Below, piece after piece: positions 53,263 to 60,899 of a DNA stretch of 64,000 bases; position 1 is the first letter of the stretch, and each line of letters opens with the position of its first letter. A program made the position numbers and the translations under genes. The notes below the pieces were generated by a model. That model did no database searches and was not told the origin of the DNA. It saw nothing but the letters and a program-made list of their open reading frames with translations. Origin of the DNA: Pseudochelatococcus lubricantis (GTDB lineage: Bacteria > Pseudomonadota > Alphaproteobacteria > Rhizobiales > Beijerinckiaceae); contig NZ_JBHLXC010000015.1 of NCBI RefSeq assembly GCF_042432495.1, positions 1-64,000 on the forward strand, in the 5' to 3' direction.

Positions 53263-54384
53263 TCAGGGCGTCCGCGGAGAGGCGTTCACCAGCGCATGCA
53301 CCGCTGCGGCGTCGAAGGCCGGCTTGATCGCGATCCTACCGTCGACGATCTCCTGCCGGATCGCCTCGATTTGCTGCCAGACACCATCGGGGATGTGTGG
53401 TGTCTTCAGCAGCGACACGGAGCCGTCGGCGAGGCGGATGCCGTAGTTCTTCTCACCGAACCGGTCCGCCTTCACATCCGCGATCATGGCGGCAAACACC
53501 GGCTCAAGGTTCCAGACGACGGAGGACAGCAGGTGCCCCTTGTCGATGCCGGACTTGTCGCCGATCACGTCGATGAAGAAGACCTTGCCGCCATCGACTG
53601 CCTTCGCCGCCTCGATAGCGGCGAGCATGCCGAAGCTCGAACCGTTGCCCTGCCCCAGAATGATGTCGGCGCCCGCTGCGATCACGGTTTCCGTCACCCG
53701 GCGCGCGCCGGCTGCGTCGCTGTAGGCGGCCGGGCCGATCACCGAATAGCGGATGACGATGTCGGGCTTTTCCGCGCGTGCGCCTTCGATGAAGGCGGCG
53801 GACTGGCTGTTCCATCCTGGCGGCTCGCCGGAGGTCACGATGCCGAGAATGCCGGTGCGTGTGAGCTTGGCGGCGAGACGGCCGGCCAGATAGGCCCCCT
53901 CATGGCCGCTCGCCGTGTAATCGGCGACCTTCCCGGGCACGCGCGCGTCCGGCCGGTCGGTGATCGCCACCGGGACGCCCGCCTCGGCGCCGATTTCCGG
54001 CGCCGCCGTATTGTAGCCGCTGGCATGGGCGATCAGCAGGCCCGCGCCGTCCTCGGCCAGCTCCCGCAGCACGGGACGCACGTCGCCGTAGCCAAGATTT
54101 TCAGCCACCAGCACTTCGACGCCGGCAGCGCCGCCGGCCGCACGCGCCGCCTGCACGCCCTGCTGGTTCCAGCCGAAATCGGACGCCGCCTCCGGCGTCA
54201 GGATGGCGATGGCCTTGAGGTCCGCCGCTGAAACCCGCGTCGGTGCCGCCCAGGCCAGCACCGCCCAAGCCAGCACCGCGAGCGCCATGGCCGAGAGGAC
54301 CGCGCGGCGAATCGGGCGATGGGAGGCCGCGCGCCCCTCCGCCGGCAAGGTCGGGACAACCGGGAGCAAGAGCTTGTCGTGCAT
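53263..54384 (-). CDS. BMP family ABC-type substrate-binding protein, orphan
   Basis: The 373-residue protein has a signal-like N-terminus (AVLSAMALAVLAWAVLAWAA) and the BMP/PnrA fold: IAILTPEAASDFGWNQQGVQ, then GYGDVRPVLRELAEDGAGLL and FFIDVIGDKSGIDKGHLLSS. Members bind nucleosides or related ligands for ABC importers. No permease or ATPase gene is next to it, so its transporter must be elsewhere or it serves another role. It is divergent from the DUF1007 gene. Confidence 0.82.
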   Translation of the reverse strand: MHDKLLLPVVPTLPAEGRAASHRPIRRAVLSAMALAVLAWAVLAWAAPTRVSAADLKAIAILTPEAASDFGWNQQGVQAARAAGGAAGVEVLVAENLGYGDVRPVLRELAEDGAGLLIAHASGYNTAAPEIGAEAGVPVAITDRPDARVPGKVADYTASGHEGAYLAGRLAAKLTRTGILGIVTSGEPPGWNSQSAAFIEGARAEKPDIVIRYSVIGPAAYSDAAGARRVTETVIAAGADIILGQGNGSSFGMLAAIEAAKAVDGGKVFFIDVIGDKSGIDKGHLLSSVVWNLEPVFAAMIADVKADRFGEKNYGIRLADGSVSLLKTPHIPDGVWQQIEAIRQEIVDGRIAIKPAFDAAAVHALVNASPRTP

Positions 54385-54456
54385 GGCGTTTTCTCCGGCC
54401 GCAGAGGCGGCCCATCAGGCATCGTGCGGAAGCGTTTACAGGACTTGTGTCATATG

Positions 54457-54487
54457 AAAATCCAGCCTCATCATAAAATCCAGCCTC
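54457..54487. repeat. 18-base direct repeat upstream of the DUF1007-NicO pair
   Basis: AAAATCCAGCCTC occurs at 54457-54469 and again at 54475-54487, with a period of 18 bases. It lies between the divergent BMP and DUF1007 genes. It could be a tandem binding site or a small duplication. Confidence 0.5.
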
Positions 54488-54654
54488 GCCATGCATATCG
54501 CCACAATTTTTCGGCCCCTGCACCGGAGATGCCTTCCGGGAAGGCACGGCGGGACGGTATAAGCTGCATGGCGAGTCGGCTGCCACAGGAGCGCCGCATA
54601 GCCTGTGCATCGTCCTGCAGGTTGCGCCGAACCATGGGAGACTGGCGGGAAGCA

Positions 54655-55347
54655 ATGCACGAGAACCTCCAACGACGGCGTGCCGCCGACCGCACCCTGC
54701 GTATCGCTGCCGCGTGGATCGTGGCCGCTTTGGCCGTCGCGGCGGCATTCCAGCCGCCTGCGGCGCTGGCTCATCCGCATGTGTGGGTGACAGCGCGGGC
54801 GCAATTCGTGTTCGCGCAGGACAAGCTGACAGCCATCCGCCATAGCTGGACGTTCGATCCCGCCTATTCGCAATACGCCACGCAGGGCCTCGATACCAAC
54901 GGCGACGGCAAGCTCGACGCCAGCGAACTGGAGGAACTTGCGCGCATCAATATCGATGGGCTGTACGAGTTCGATTTCTTCACCAAGGCCAAGGCGAACG
55001 GCAAGCCCGTCACCTTCAAGACCGCCACCGACGCCTCGCTGGAGTTCACGGACGGCTCGCTGATCCTGCACTTCACCCTGCCCGTCGATCCCCCGGTCGC
55101 GGCGGGCCGGGCGCTGTCGGTCGAGGTCTACGATCCCACCTATTTCGTCTCGTTCGTCTTCGCGCCGGGGCAGGATGCCGCCACGGTCGTCGGTTCGGCC
55201 GGCACCTGCGCCGTAACGGTCACACGGCCCAAGCAGACGGATTTCAACGAGCAGCAGGCGCTGTCGGAGGCGTTTTTCGAAGCCTTGACGACCGCCTCCA
55301 CCTTCGGGCAGGATTTCGCCACGCGGGCTGTTATCGCCTGCCCCTGA
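54655..55347 (+). CDS. DUF1007 family exported protein, metal-transport associated
   Basis: The 230-residue protein starts with a signal peptide (hydrophobic AAAWIVAALAVAAAF, cleavage near PAALA) followed by HPHVWVTARAQFVF, the DUF1007 hallmark with two His that would form the mature N-terminus. An EF-hand-like loop DTNGDGKLDASEL follows. DUF1007 proteins are found beside nickel/cobalt or zinc transporters and are thought to bind metal in the periplasm. Start ATG 54655 is chosen for the signal peptide. It precedes the NicO gene by 52 bases. Confidence 0.83.
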   Translation: MHENLQRRRAADRTLRIAAAWIVAALAVAAAFQPPAALAHPHVWVTARAQFVFAQDKLTAIRHSWTFDPAYSQYATQGLDTNGDGKLDASELEELARINIDGLYEFDFFTKAKANGKPVTFKTATDASLEFTDGSLILHFTLPVDPPVAAGRALSVEVYDPTYFVSFVFAPGQDAATVVGSAGTCAVTVTRPKQTDFNEQQALSEAFFEALTTASTFGQDFATRAVIACP

Positions 55348-55399
55348 AACCAAGGGTTTTCTGCCCCTCCCGGCTGTTGCCGGCAGGATACAGAGGTTC

Positions 55400-56554
55400 A
55401 TGAGCGATACGATCTTCGCAACCGCCGGCTCCTCCAGGGACCGTCCCGCCTGGCATGCGCTGCTGATTCGGACGGCCGTGGTCGTCATCTCCCTCGTTGT
55501 CGTGGTGGGCGCGTATGCGCTGCTGTCCCGGCTGTGGCCGTCGCCTGCCGACATTCCGGCGCCACGTCACCCGTTCGGGGCGGGCCTGCAGGAAACCGCA
55601 CCGGCGCCCACCGGCATCGGCGGGGCGATCATCGCCATACAGTCCGTGTTCTACACGCGGATGGTGGGTGCATTGCGGGCTTTTGCCAGCGCCTCTTCCG
55701 CCACCGCCGGCATCACGGCGTTGTGGACATTGGCCGCGCTGGGGTTCGCCTACGGCATCTTTCACGCCGCCGGGCCGGGGCACGGCAAGGCTGTGATCTC
55801 GGGCTATCTGGTCGCGGACGGCCGGCGTTCTCTCCGGCGCGGGCTGGCGCTCGCCTTCGCCTCGTCGCTGCTGCAGGCGCTGTCGGCCATCGCCATCGTG
55901 GGAGTACTTGCCGTTTTCCTCGATGCCACCGCGAGCGCCATCAATGCCTCCGCCCGGCTGATCGAGCAGGCAAGTTTCGGGCTCGTGGCAATTGTGGGCT
56001 TCGTGATCCTCTGGCGCAAATCCGGGAAGCTGCTGGCGTTCTTCCGGCCGCCGGCGCCACCCGATCCCTTCGGAAACCTGCCGTTCCAGCCTGCGGAGAC
56101 CGCCGTCTCCGGCCGCTTTCTGGCGCAGGACGCCGATGCCGCGCCCGCCGTCTGCGACCATCCGTCATGCCGGACGGCCGGATGTTGCGATCACACGCAC
56201 CTGCTCACGCCAGAGGAAGTCGGGCGCCTGCACTCGTTCCGCGAGATGGCGGCGGTCACCTTCTCGGCCGGGCTGCGCCCCTGCACCGGCGCGATCATCG
56301 TCCTCGTGTTCGCGCTGTCGCAACGGCAGTTTGCGGCTGGCATTGCGGCAACGCTTGCCATGGCGCTCGGCACTTTCATCACCGTCGGCACGCTCGCCTG
56401 CCTCGCCGTCTATGCCAAGCGCTTCGCCGTGCGGCTCGCGGGGACGAACAACCGCCGCGGCGTGGGCGCCGTCGCAGCGCTGGAAGTGCTGGCAAGCGCG
56501 CTCGTCGCGGTTACGGGCATCGTCCTGATGCTCGGCGCCTATCAGGCGGGCTAA
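55400..56554 (+). CDS. NicO/RcnA-type nickel/cobalt transporter
   Basis: The 384-residue membrane protein has about seven segments. FHAAGPGHGKAVISGYL contains the H-x6-8-G-x-G-H type motif of NicO/RcnA proteins, and AGLRPCTGAIIVLVFAL is the second family motif. A loop holds CDHPSCRTAGCCDHTH, a Cys/His cluster likely to bind metal. NicO/RcnA members export or import Ni2+/Co2+. Together with the DUF1007 gene it forms a metal module, possibly serving cobalt supply for the CobST chelatase encoded nearby, which is inference. Confidence 0.85.
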   Translation: MSDTIFATAGSSRDRPAWHALLIRTAVVVISLVVVVGAYALLSRLWPSPADIPAPRHPFGAGLQETAPAPTGIGGAIIAIQSVFYTRMVGALRAFASASSATAGITALWTLAALGFAYGIFHAAGPGHGKAVISGYLVADGRRSLRRGLALAFASSLLQALSAIAIVGVLAVFLDATASAINASARLIEQASFGLVAIVGFVILWRKSGKLLAFFRPPAPPDPFGNLPFQPAETAVSGRFLAQDADAAPAVCDHPSCRTAGCCDHTHLLTPEEVGRLHSFREMAAVTFSAGLRPCTGAIIVLVFALSQRQFAAGIAATLAMALGTFITVGTLACLAVYAKRFAVRLAGTNNRRGVGAVAALEVLASALVAVTGIVLMLGAYQAG

Positions 56555-56596
56555 AGCAATCTCAGCAAAAGCGGGCCCCGCTTCTGCGTTCGAAAC

Positions 56597-56654
56597 TGCG
56601 TAAAAACAAAGAGATAGATCATTTTGCGTTTCAATGAAACGTAGAATTGGTCTG
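56597..56654 (-). repeat. Degraded partial copy of the GAGCATTTCGA repeat
   Basis: TAGATCATTTTGCGTTTCAA followed by TGAAACGTAGAAT matches the palindromic half of the repeat at 56661-56766 with several changes. It suggests a decayed tandem copy. Confidence 0.45.
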
Positions 56655-56660
56655 GACACT

Positions 56661-56766
56661 GTTAAAGCGTTTTCAAGCAAAGTGGATACCGGTTTGCGTG
56701 AAGAAAGCGCGTAATATCAAAAACTTATTGCATTTCGGCGTTTCAATGAAATGTCGAAATGCTATA
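56661..56766 (-). repeat. Dispersed repeat with GAGCATTTCGA palindrome, copy 2
   Basis: GTTAAAGCGTTTTCAAGCAA opens this copy, which is the reverse complement of 44774-44882 with scattered differences. It closes with the CATTTCGGCG...CGAAATGCTATAG palindrome. It lies in the 596-base gap between the NicO gene and cysE, where I find no gene; 56767-57150 holds the cysE leader. Confidence 0.7.
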
Positions 56767-57150
56767 GCGGCCACGGACAGAATGCGGCCGTACCTTGTTC
56801 GCCGCGCCGGATCGGGAAAGTCAAAATGCACCATCCGCGCTGTTTCGCCGCCGGCGTGGTGGCGTTCATGTTCTTTTTTCTCTAAAAGAGATTCCAGACT
56901 GTCGCGGCGGTTCTCCACGGGAGCACGGGTGAGCCGCCGATGCGCGGCGTGTGATGTCCACAAGGCATCGCATTGCTTGTCGAAAGGGACCTGAGGGATA
57001 TGATGGTGCGCCGGAGATGGCGGCTGGGCGCGAGTGCGTCGGGGGAGATGATGAGAACTGTGTGCAAGCAGGATCAACGCTGTTGTTGTCAGCGCTTTTG
57101 CTGACGCTTATCCGTGATTTTGACCCGCTACAGGACTTTCGGAAATTCCC

Positions 57151-57987
57151 ATGACGCATTCGGAACAGATTTCAACCGCCGCCGGCATCGCGCTGACCAT
57201 CGCCGATCCCGTGTGGCTGCGGCTGCGCCGGGAGGCGGAGGCCGTTGTCCGGCGGGAGCCGTATCTGGGCGGCGTCATCGCAGGCTCCATCCTCAACCAT
57301 GCCTCCTTCGAATCCGTGTTGGCGTTCAAGATTGGCCAGCGCCTCAACCACCCCACCCTGCCCGGAGAGCTGATCACCCAGGGCTTTCTGGCAGCCGTGG
57401 CGGATGATCCGGACCTCAGCACGACAATCCGCGCCGACGTCCTCGCCGTGCTGGACCGTGATCCCGTCTGCACGCGGGTCATCGAGCCCGTCCTGTATTT
57501 CAAGGGCTTTCACGCGCTCGTCACCCATCGCCTCGCCCACTGGCTCTGGCAGAAGGGCCGGACGGACTTTGCCCTGCATCTGCAGAGCCGTTCCTCGGAG
57601 GTGTTCCAGACGGATATCAACCCCGCCGCACGCTTTGGCCGCGGCATCTTCCTTGATCACGCCACCGGCTTCGTCGTCGGCGCGACGGCGGCGATCGGCG
57701 ACAACGTGTCCATCCTGCAGGAAGTAACGCTTGGCGGAACAGGCAAGGAAAGCGGCGACCGCCATCCGAAGGTCCGCGACGGCGTCCTGATCGGCGCCGG
57801 CGCCAAGATTCTCGGTAATATCGAGATCGGCCCGGGCGCACGAATCGCCGCCGGATCCGTCGTTCTTCATCCGGTACCCGCCAACGCCACGGTTGCGGGT
57901 GTTCCGGCGAAGGTCATCGAAACGGCACGCTGCCCGGAACCGGCACGCAGCATGGACCAGATTCTGAGGGATCTGCCGGACGACTGA
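57151..57987 (+). CDS. cysE: Serine O-acetyltransferase
   Basis: The 278-residue enzyme acetylates serine for cysteine synthesis. The N-terminal helical SATase domain is present (RREAEAVVRREPYLGGVIAG, then IRADVLAVLDRDPVC). The left-handed beta-helix follows with GIFLDHATGFVVGATAAIGD (catalytic His of DHATG), ILQEVTLGGTGKESGDRHPK and ILGNIEIGPGARIAAGSVVL. The C-terminal tail AR..DQILRDLPDD lacks the final Ile of strict CysK-binding tails. It precedes the DUF3126 gene by 330 bases. Confidence 0.93.
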   Translation: MTHSEQISTAAGIALTIADPVWLRLRREAEAVVRREPYLGGVIAGSILNHASFESVLAFKIGQRLNHPTLPGELITQGFLAAVADDPDLSTTIRADVLAVLDRDPVCTRVIEPVLYFKGFHALVTHRLAHWLWQKGRTDFALHLQSRSSEVFQTDINPAARFGRGIFLDHATGFVVGATAAIGDNVSILQEVTLGGTGKESGDRHPKVRDGVLIGAGAKILGNIEIGPGARIAAGSVVLHPVPANATVAGVPAKVIETARCPEPARSMDQILRDLPDD

Positions 57988-58317
57988 AAACGTCGAGCCG
58001 GGGGCGAATGCCGTTTCCCGGAGACATCGACCTCCTGAACAAATGGATGGAACGGCAAGGCGGCGCCCGTCCGATTTCCGTCGCCTGCCGCTTGTTCGTC
58101 TCCCTGTTGGAAGGCCAGCAGAGCGCAGGCCGGGCCGCTTTTCGAGGATCAAACCCAGCGCCATCGTGAATTGACTTTTCCTCAGGGTTGCGGCGCGAGC
58201 CTGCCCGATCTATCAAACGCGGGATTTTCCACCCGGCGACGCCCGTCATGGGGGCGATCGCCTGGCGGAGGACCTTCAGGTATCAACCAGACATCATACA
58301 CAAGAGACCAGCCAATC

Positions 58318-58536
58318 ATGGACAAGCAAGAAATTCAGAAAGTAGAGCAGTTCCTGCGCCGGACCTTCTCGAACCACTCCATACGTGTCGTTGCCCGGCC
58401 GAGAAAGAAGGATTCCGCTGAAGTCTATATCGGTGAAGAGTTTATTGGCGTTCTGTTTGTCGACGACGAGGACGGTGACAAGTCGTATAGTTTTCAGATG
58501 GCTATCCTCGACACAGATCTGGACGACGAGGAATAG
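58318..58536 (+). CDS. DUF3126 family small protein
   Basis: This 72-residue acidic protein (MDKQEIQKVEQFLRRTF at the start, ending DTDLDDEE) matches the DUF3126 family of alphaproteobacteria. The central part AEVYIGEEFIGVLFVDDEDG is conserved. Function is unknown. It regularly follows cysE in Hyphomicrobiales. Here the upstream 330 bases (57988-58317) hold nothing else that I can identify. Confidence 0.85.
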   Translation: MDKQEIQKVEQFLRRTFSNHSIRVVARPRKKDSAEVYIGEEFIGVLFVDDEDGDKSYSFQMAILDTDLDDEE

Positions 58537-58575
58537 AAACCGCGTATATTGAACCTGTCGATGTTCACTTGTTAT

Positions 58576-58642
58576 CATAGGGTGACAAAAAGAGTAAAGA
58601 ATCTTTCACTCTCCCAAACACCCTATGGTGGTGATGTTTTTT
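58576..58642 (+). terminator. Nested hairpin and T-run after the DUF3126 gene
   Basis: CATAGGGTG (58576-58584) pairs with CACCCTATG (58619-58627) in a 9-base perfect stem. The loop contains a second imperfect stem, AGAGT with ACTCT. Six Ts follow at 58637-58642. This suits a terminator of the cysE-DUF3126 unit. Confidence 0.6.
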
Positions 58643-58742
58643 GATCACGCTTTAAATGCAATGTTCTCCCGCTCTCTGTAGCTGTTGATGTAGTTATTGG
58701 CTGACGTTATTAATCCGCCCTTATTCAAGCTGGGTGGCACAT

Positions 58743-59048
58743 ATGTCAGAAATTATCTTTCAAGCTTTCGCTCTAGGCCTTTCGTTTTCCGGACTGATTT
58801 GCAGTTGTTTTGAATATATGACAGGTCGGCCGGCCAACTTCGGGCTCATGTTTGCCCGGGGAATGCTACTGGCTTTCTATTTTCCGCTTCTGGTATTTTC
58901 CGCTCCCTATATCCTGATACGCAATGCATATCGGGCTTTTCACAACCTGCAGGTGCGGCCCAGTTCACTGATACTCGTCTGTATAACCGCCGTTGTCTGG
59001 AGTATCGTATGCGGACGCATCGTGCTCCTCGTTCTGCCAACGGTCTGA
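58743..59048 (+). CDS. Small membrane protein, unknown
   Basis: The 101-residue protein has three hydrophobic segments (IIFQAFALGLSFSGLICSCF, GMLLAFYFPLLVFSAPYILI and LILVCITAVVWSIVCGRIVL). I do not recognise a family with certainty, although similar short proteins occur in Hyphomicrobiales. GGGTGG lies seven bases before ATG 58743. It stands alone between the cysE unit and the gamma-carbonic-anhydrase gene. Confidence 0.6.
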   Translation: MSEIIFQAFALGLSFSGLICSCFEYMTGRPANFGLMFARGMLLAFYFPLLVFSAPYILIRNAYRAFHNLQVRPSSLILVCITAVVWSIVCGRIVLLVLPTV

Positions 59049-59205
59049 GCTTCTGCTTTCCTGCGGCCTTTTTCGTACCCTGCAACGGTCTTCCGTCCCG
59101 TCACGATTGTGCTGAAACCCTTGCGTGACCGGCGGAAATATGCGCAACTTCGCAGGATCGGGGGGTGTGGGCAGTGCGCAGGCTCCCCGCTCGGGGGAGA
59201 AGAAA

Positions 59206-59733
59206 ATGCCGGCCTACAGTTTGGGAGACGCAACGCCGACGTTGCCGAAAGAGGGTCATTTCTGGATCGCGCCGACCGCTTCCGTCATCGGAAACGTGAC
59301 GCTCGGCTTGGATGTCGGCATCTGGTTCGGAGCAGTCTTGCGTGGTGACAACGAACCAATGACCATCGGGACCGGCACCAATATTCAGGATAATGCCGTT
59401 CTGCATTCGGACCACGGCAGTCCGCTCACGATTGGCGACGGCTGCACGATCGGCCACAGCGCCATCGTTCACGGCTGCACGATCGGCAACAATTGCCTGA
59501 TCGGGATGGGGGCGACGGTGCTGAACGGCGCGCGGATCGGTGATAATTCGCTGATCGGCGCCAACGCGCTCATTACGGAAGGCAGGGAGTTCCCGCCCGG
59601 TTCACTCATCGTCGGCGCGCCGGCCCGTGCCGTCAGGGGCCTCGATGAGGCGGCTATAGAGGGGCTGCACGCCTCCGCACGTCACTATATCGAAAACTGG
59701 AAGCGCTTCTCCGCGAGCCTCGTGCGGGTATAG
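59206..59733 (+). CDS. Gamma carbonic anhydrase-like hexapeptide protein
   Basis: The 175-residue protein is a left-handed beta-helix trimer of the gamma-class. The metal-site His are visible in LHSDHGSP and IGHSAIVHG, and RGDNEPMTIG and NIQDNAVLH are family signatures. Bacterial members of this type (YrdA, PaaY-like) have weak or no carbonic anhydrase activity in several cases. GGGGGAGA precedes ATG 59206. Confidence 0.88.
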   Translation: MPAYSLGDATPTLPKEGHFWIAPTASVIGNVTLGLDVGIWFGAVLRGDNEPMTIGTGTNIQDNAVLHSDHGSPLTIGDGCTIGHSAIVHGCTIGNNCLIGMGATVLNGARIGDNSLIGANALITEGREFPPGSLIVGAPARAVRGLDEAAIEGLHASARHYIENWKRFSASLVRV

Positions 59734-59783
59734 CACCGGAGGCCGATGATATAACCGGGTGTCGGCCGGCCTCCGGGCCGCGG

Positions 59784-60899
59784 TTACTTCAGCGACTTCC
59801 GGAAGCGGCCGAGCGAGAAGCTGAACAGCACCAAACCGATCAGTATCAGCGCCATAAACTGCGGCCATACGATATCTAACGTCGCGCCGCGGTACAGAAT
59901 GGCTTGCGCCAGCGAAACGAAATGGGTCGTCGGCGCGGCCTGCATGATGAACTGCACTTCCTCCGGCATACTCTCGCGCGGCGTTGTGCCTCCGGAGAGA
60001 ATGTTGAGCGGCAGCAGTGTCAGGATCAGCAGCAGCCCGAACTGGGGCATGGAGCCCGCTAACGTCGCGAGGAAGATGCCGAGCGACGTGGTAGCGAAGA
60101 GATGCAGCGCCGCTCCTGCGAGAAACAGCGGCACCGATCCCTCGATCGGCACAGCCAGAAAGCCCTGCACGACCAGCGCCAGCGAGGCCGCCGCCGCGAC
60201 GAGCACCACCAGCGCCATGGACCACACTTTGCCGACCATGATCTCGAACGGCGTGATCGGCATCACCAGCAGATGCTCCACTGTGCCGTGCTCCCGCTCA
60301 CGGATAAGCGCCGTGCCGGTGAGAACGATGGAAAGCATGGTTACGTTGTTGATGATTTGCACCACAGATCCGAACCAGATCTTGTTCAGTTCCGGATTGA
60401 ACCGCGCGCGCATGGCGAGATCGACCGGCTGCTCGCCCGTGGCGCGGTAACGAGCGGCGAACTCGTTGACCTCCGCCGTGACGATGGTCTGCACGTAGCC
60501 GCTGCCCGAAAAGGCTTGCGACATACGGGTCGCGTCGACGTTCAACTGGATGACCGGCTGGCGTCCGGCCAGCAGATCGCGTTGAAAGTCAGGCGGGATA
60601 TTGAGGGCGAAAGTGTCGCTGCCGGCGTCCATGCGCCGGTCCATCTCCGACCGCGTAATCAGCTCCGGAGGGGTGAACAATGGCGGATAAAAGGCGCTGA
60701 CGATTCGTGTCGAGAGCGGCGAGCGGTCCTCGTCGACGATGGCGATCGGCGCCCTGTTCAGCGTCTCCGGCATGGCGGTGGCGGCCGTGTAGACCGATAG
60801 CGTGAAGGAATAGACGATCAGTACCAGCAGCACCGGGTCGCGCGCAAGGCCGCGCAATTCCTTGATTCCGAGCTGGATGATGTTGGATAAACTCATCAA
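59784..60899 (-). CDS. ABC-2 type exporter permease (YhhJ-like)
   Basis: The 371-residue protein has an N-terminal membrane helix (PVLLVLIVYSFTLSVYTAAT), a large extracytoplasmic domain, and five helices in the C-terminal half (ABC2_membrane_3 layout). IREREHGTVEHLLVMPITPF is the coupling-region signature. It is the last gene of a three-gene exporter and overlaps the RbbA-type gene by four bases. Confidence 0.86.
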   Translation of the reverse strand: MMSLSNIIQLGIKELRGLARDPVLLVLIVYSFTLSVYTAATAMPETLNRAPIAIVDEDRSPLSTRIVSAFYPPLFTPPELITRSEMDRRMDAGSDTFALNIPPDFQRDLLAGRQPVIQLNVDATRMSQAFSGSGYVQTIVTAEVNEFAARYRATGEQPVDLAMRARFNPELNKIWFGSVVQIINNVTMLSIVLTGTALIREREHGTVEHLLVMPITPFEIMVGKVWSMALVVLVAAAASLALVVQGFLAVPIEGSVPLFLAGAALHLFATTSLGIFLATLAGSMPQFGLLLILTLLPLNILSGGTTPRESMPEEVQFIMQAAPTTHFVSLAQAILYRGATLDIVWPQFMALILIGLVLFSFSLGRFRKSLK

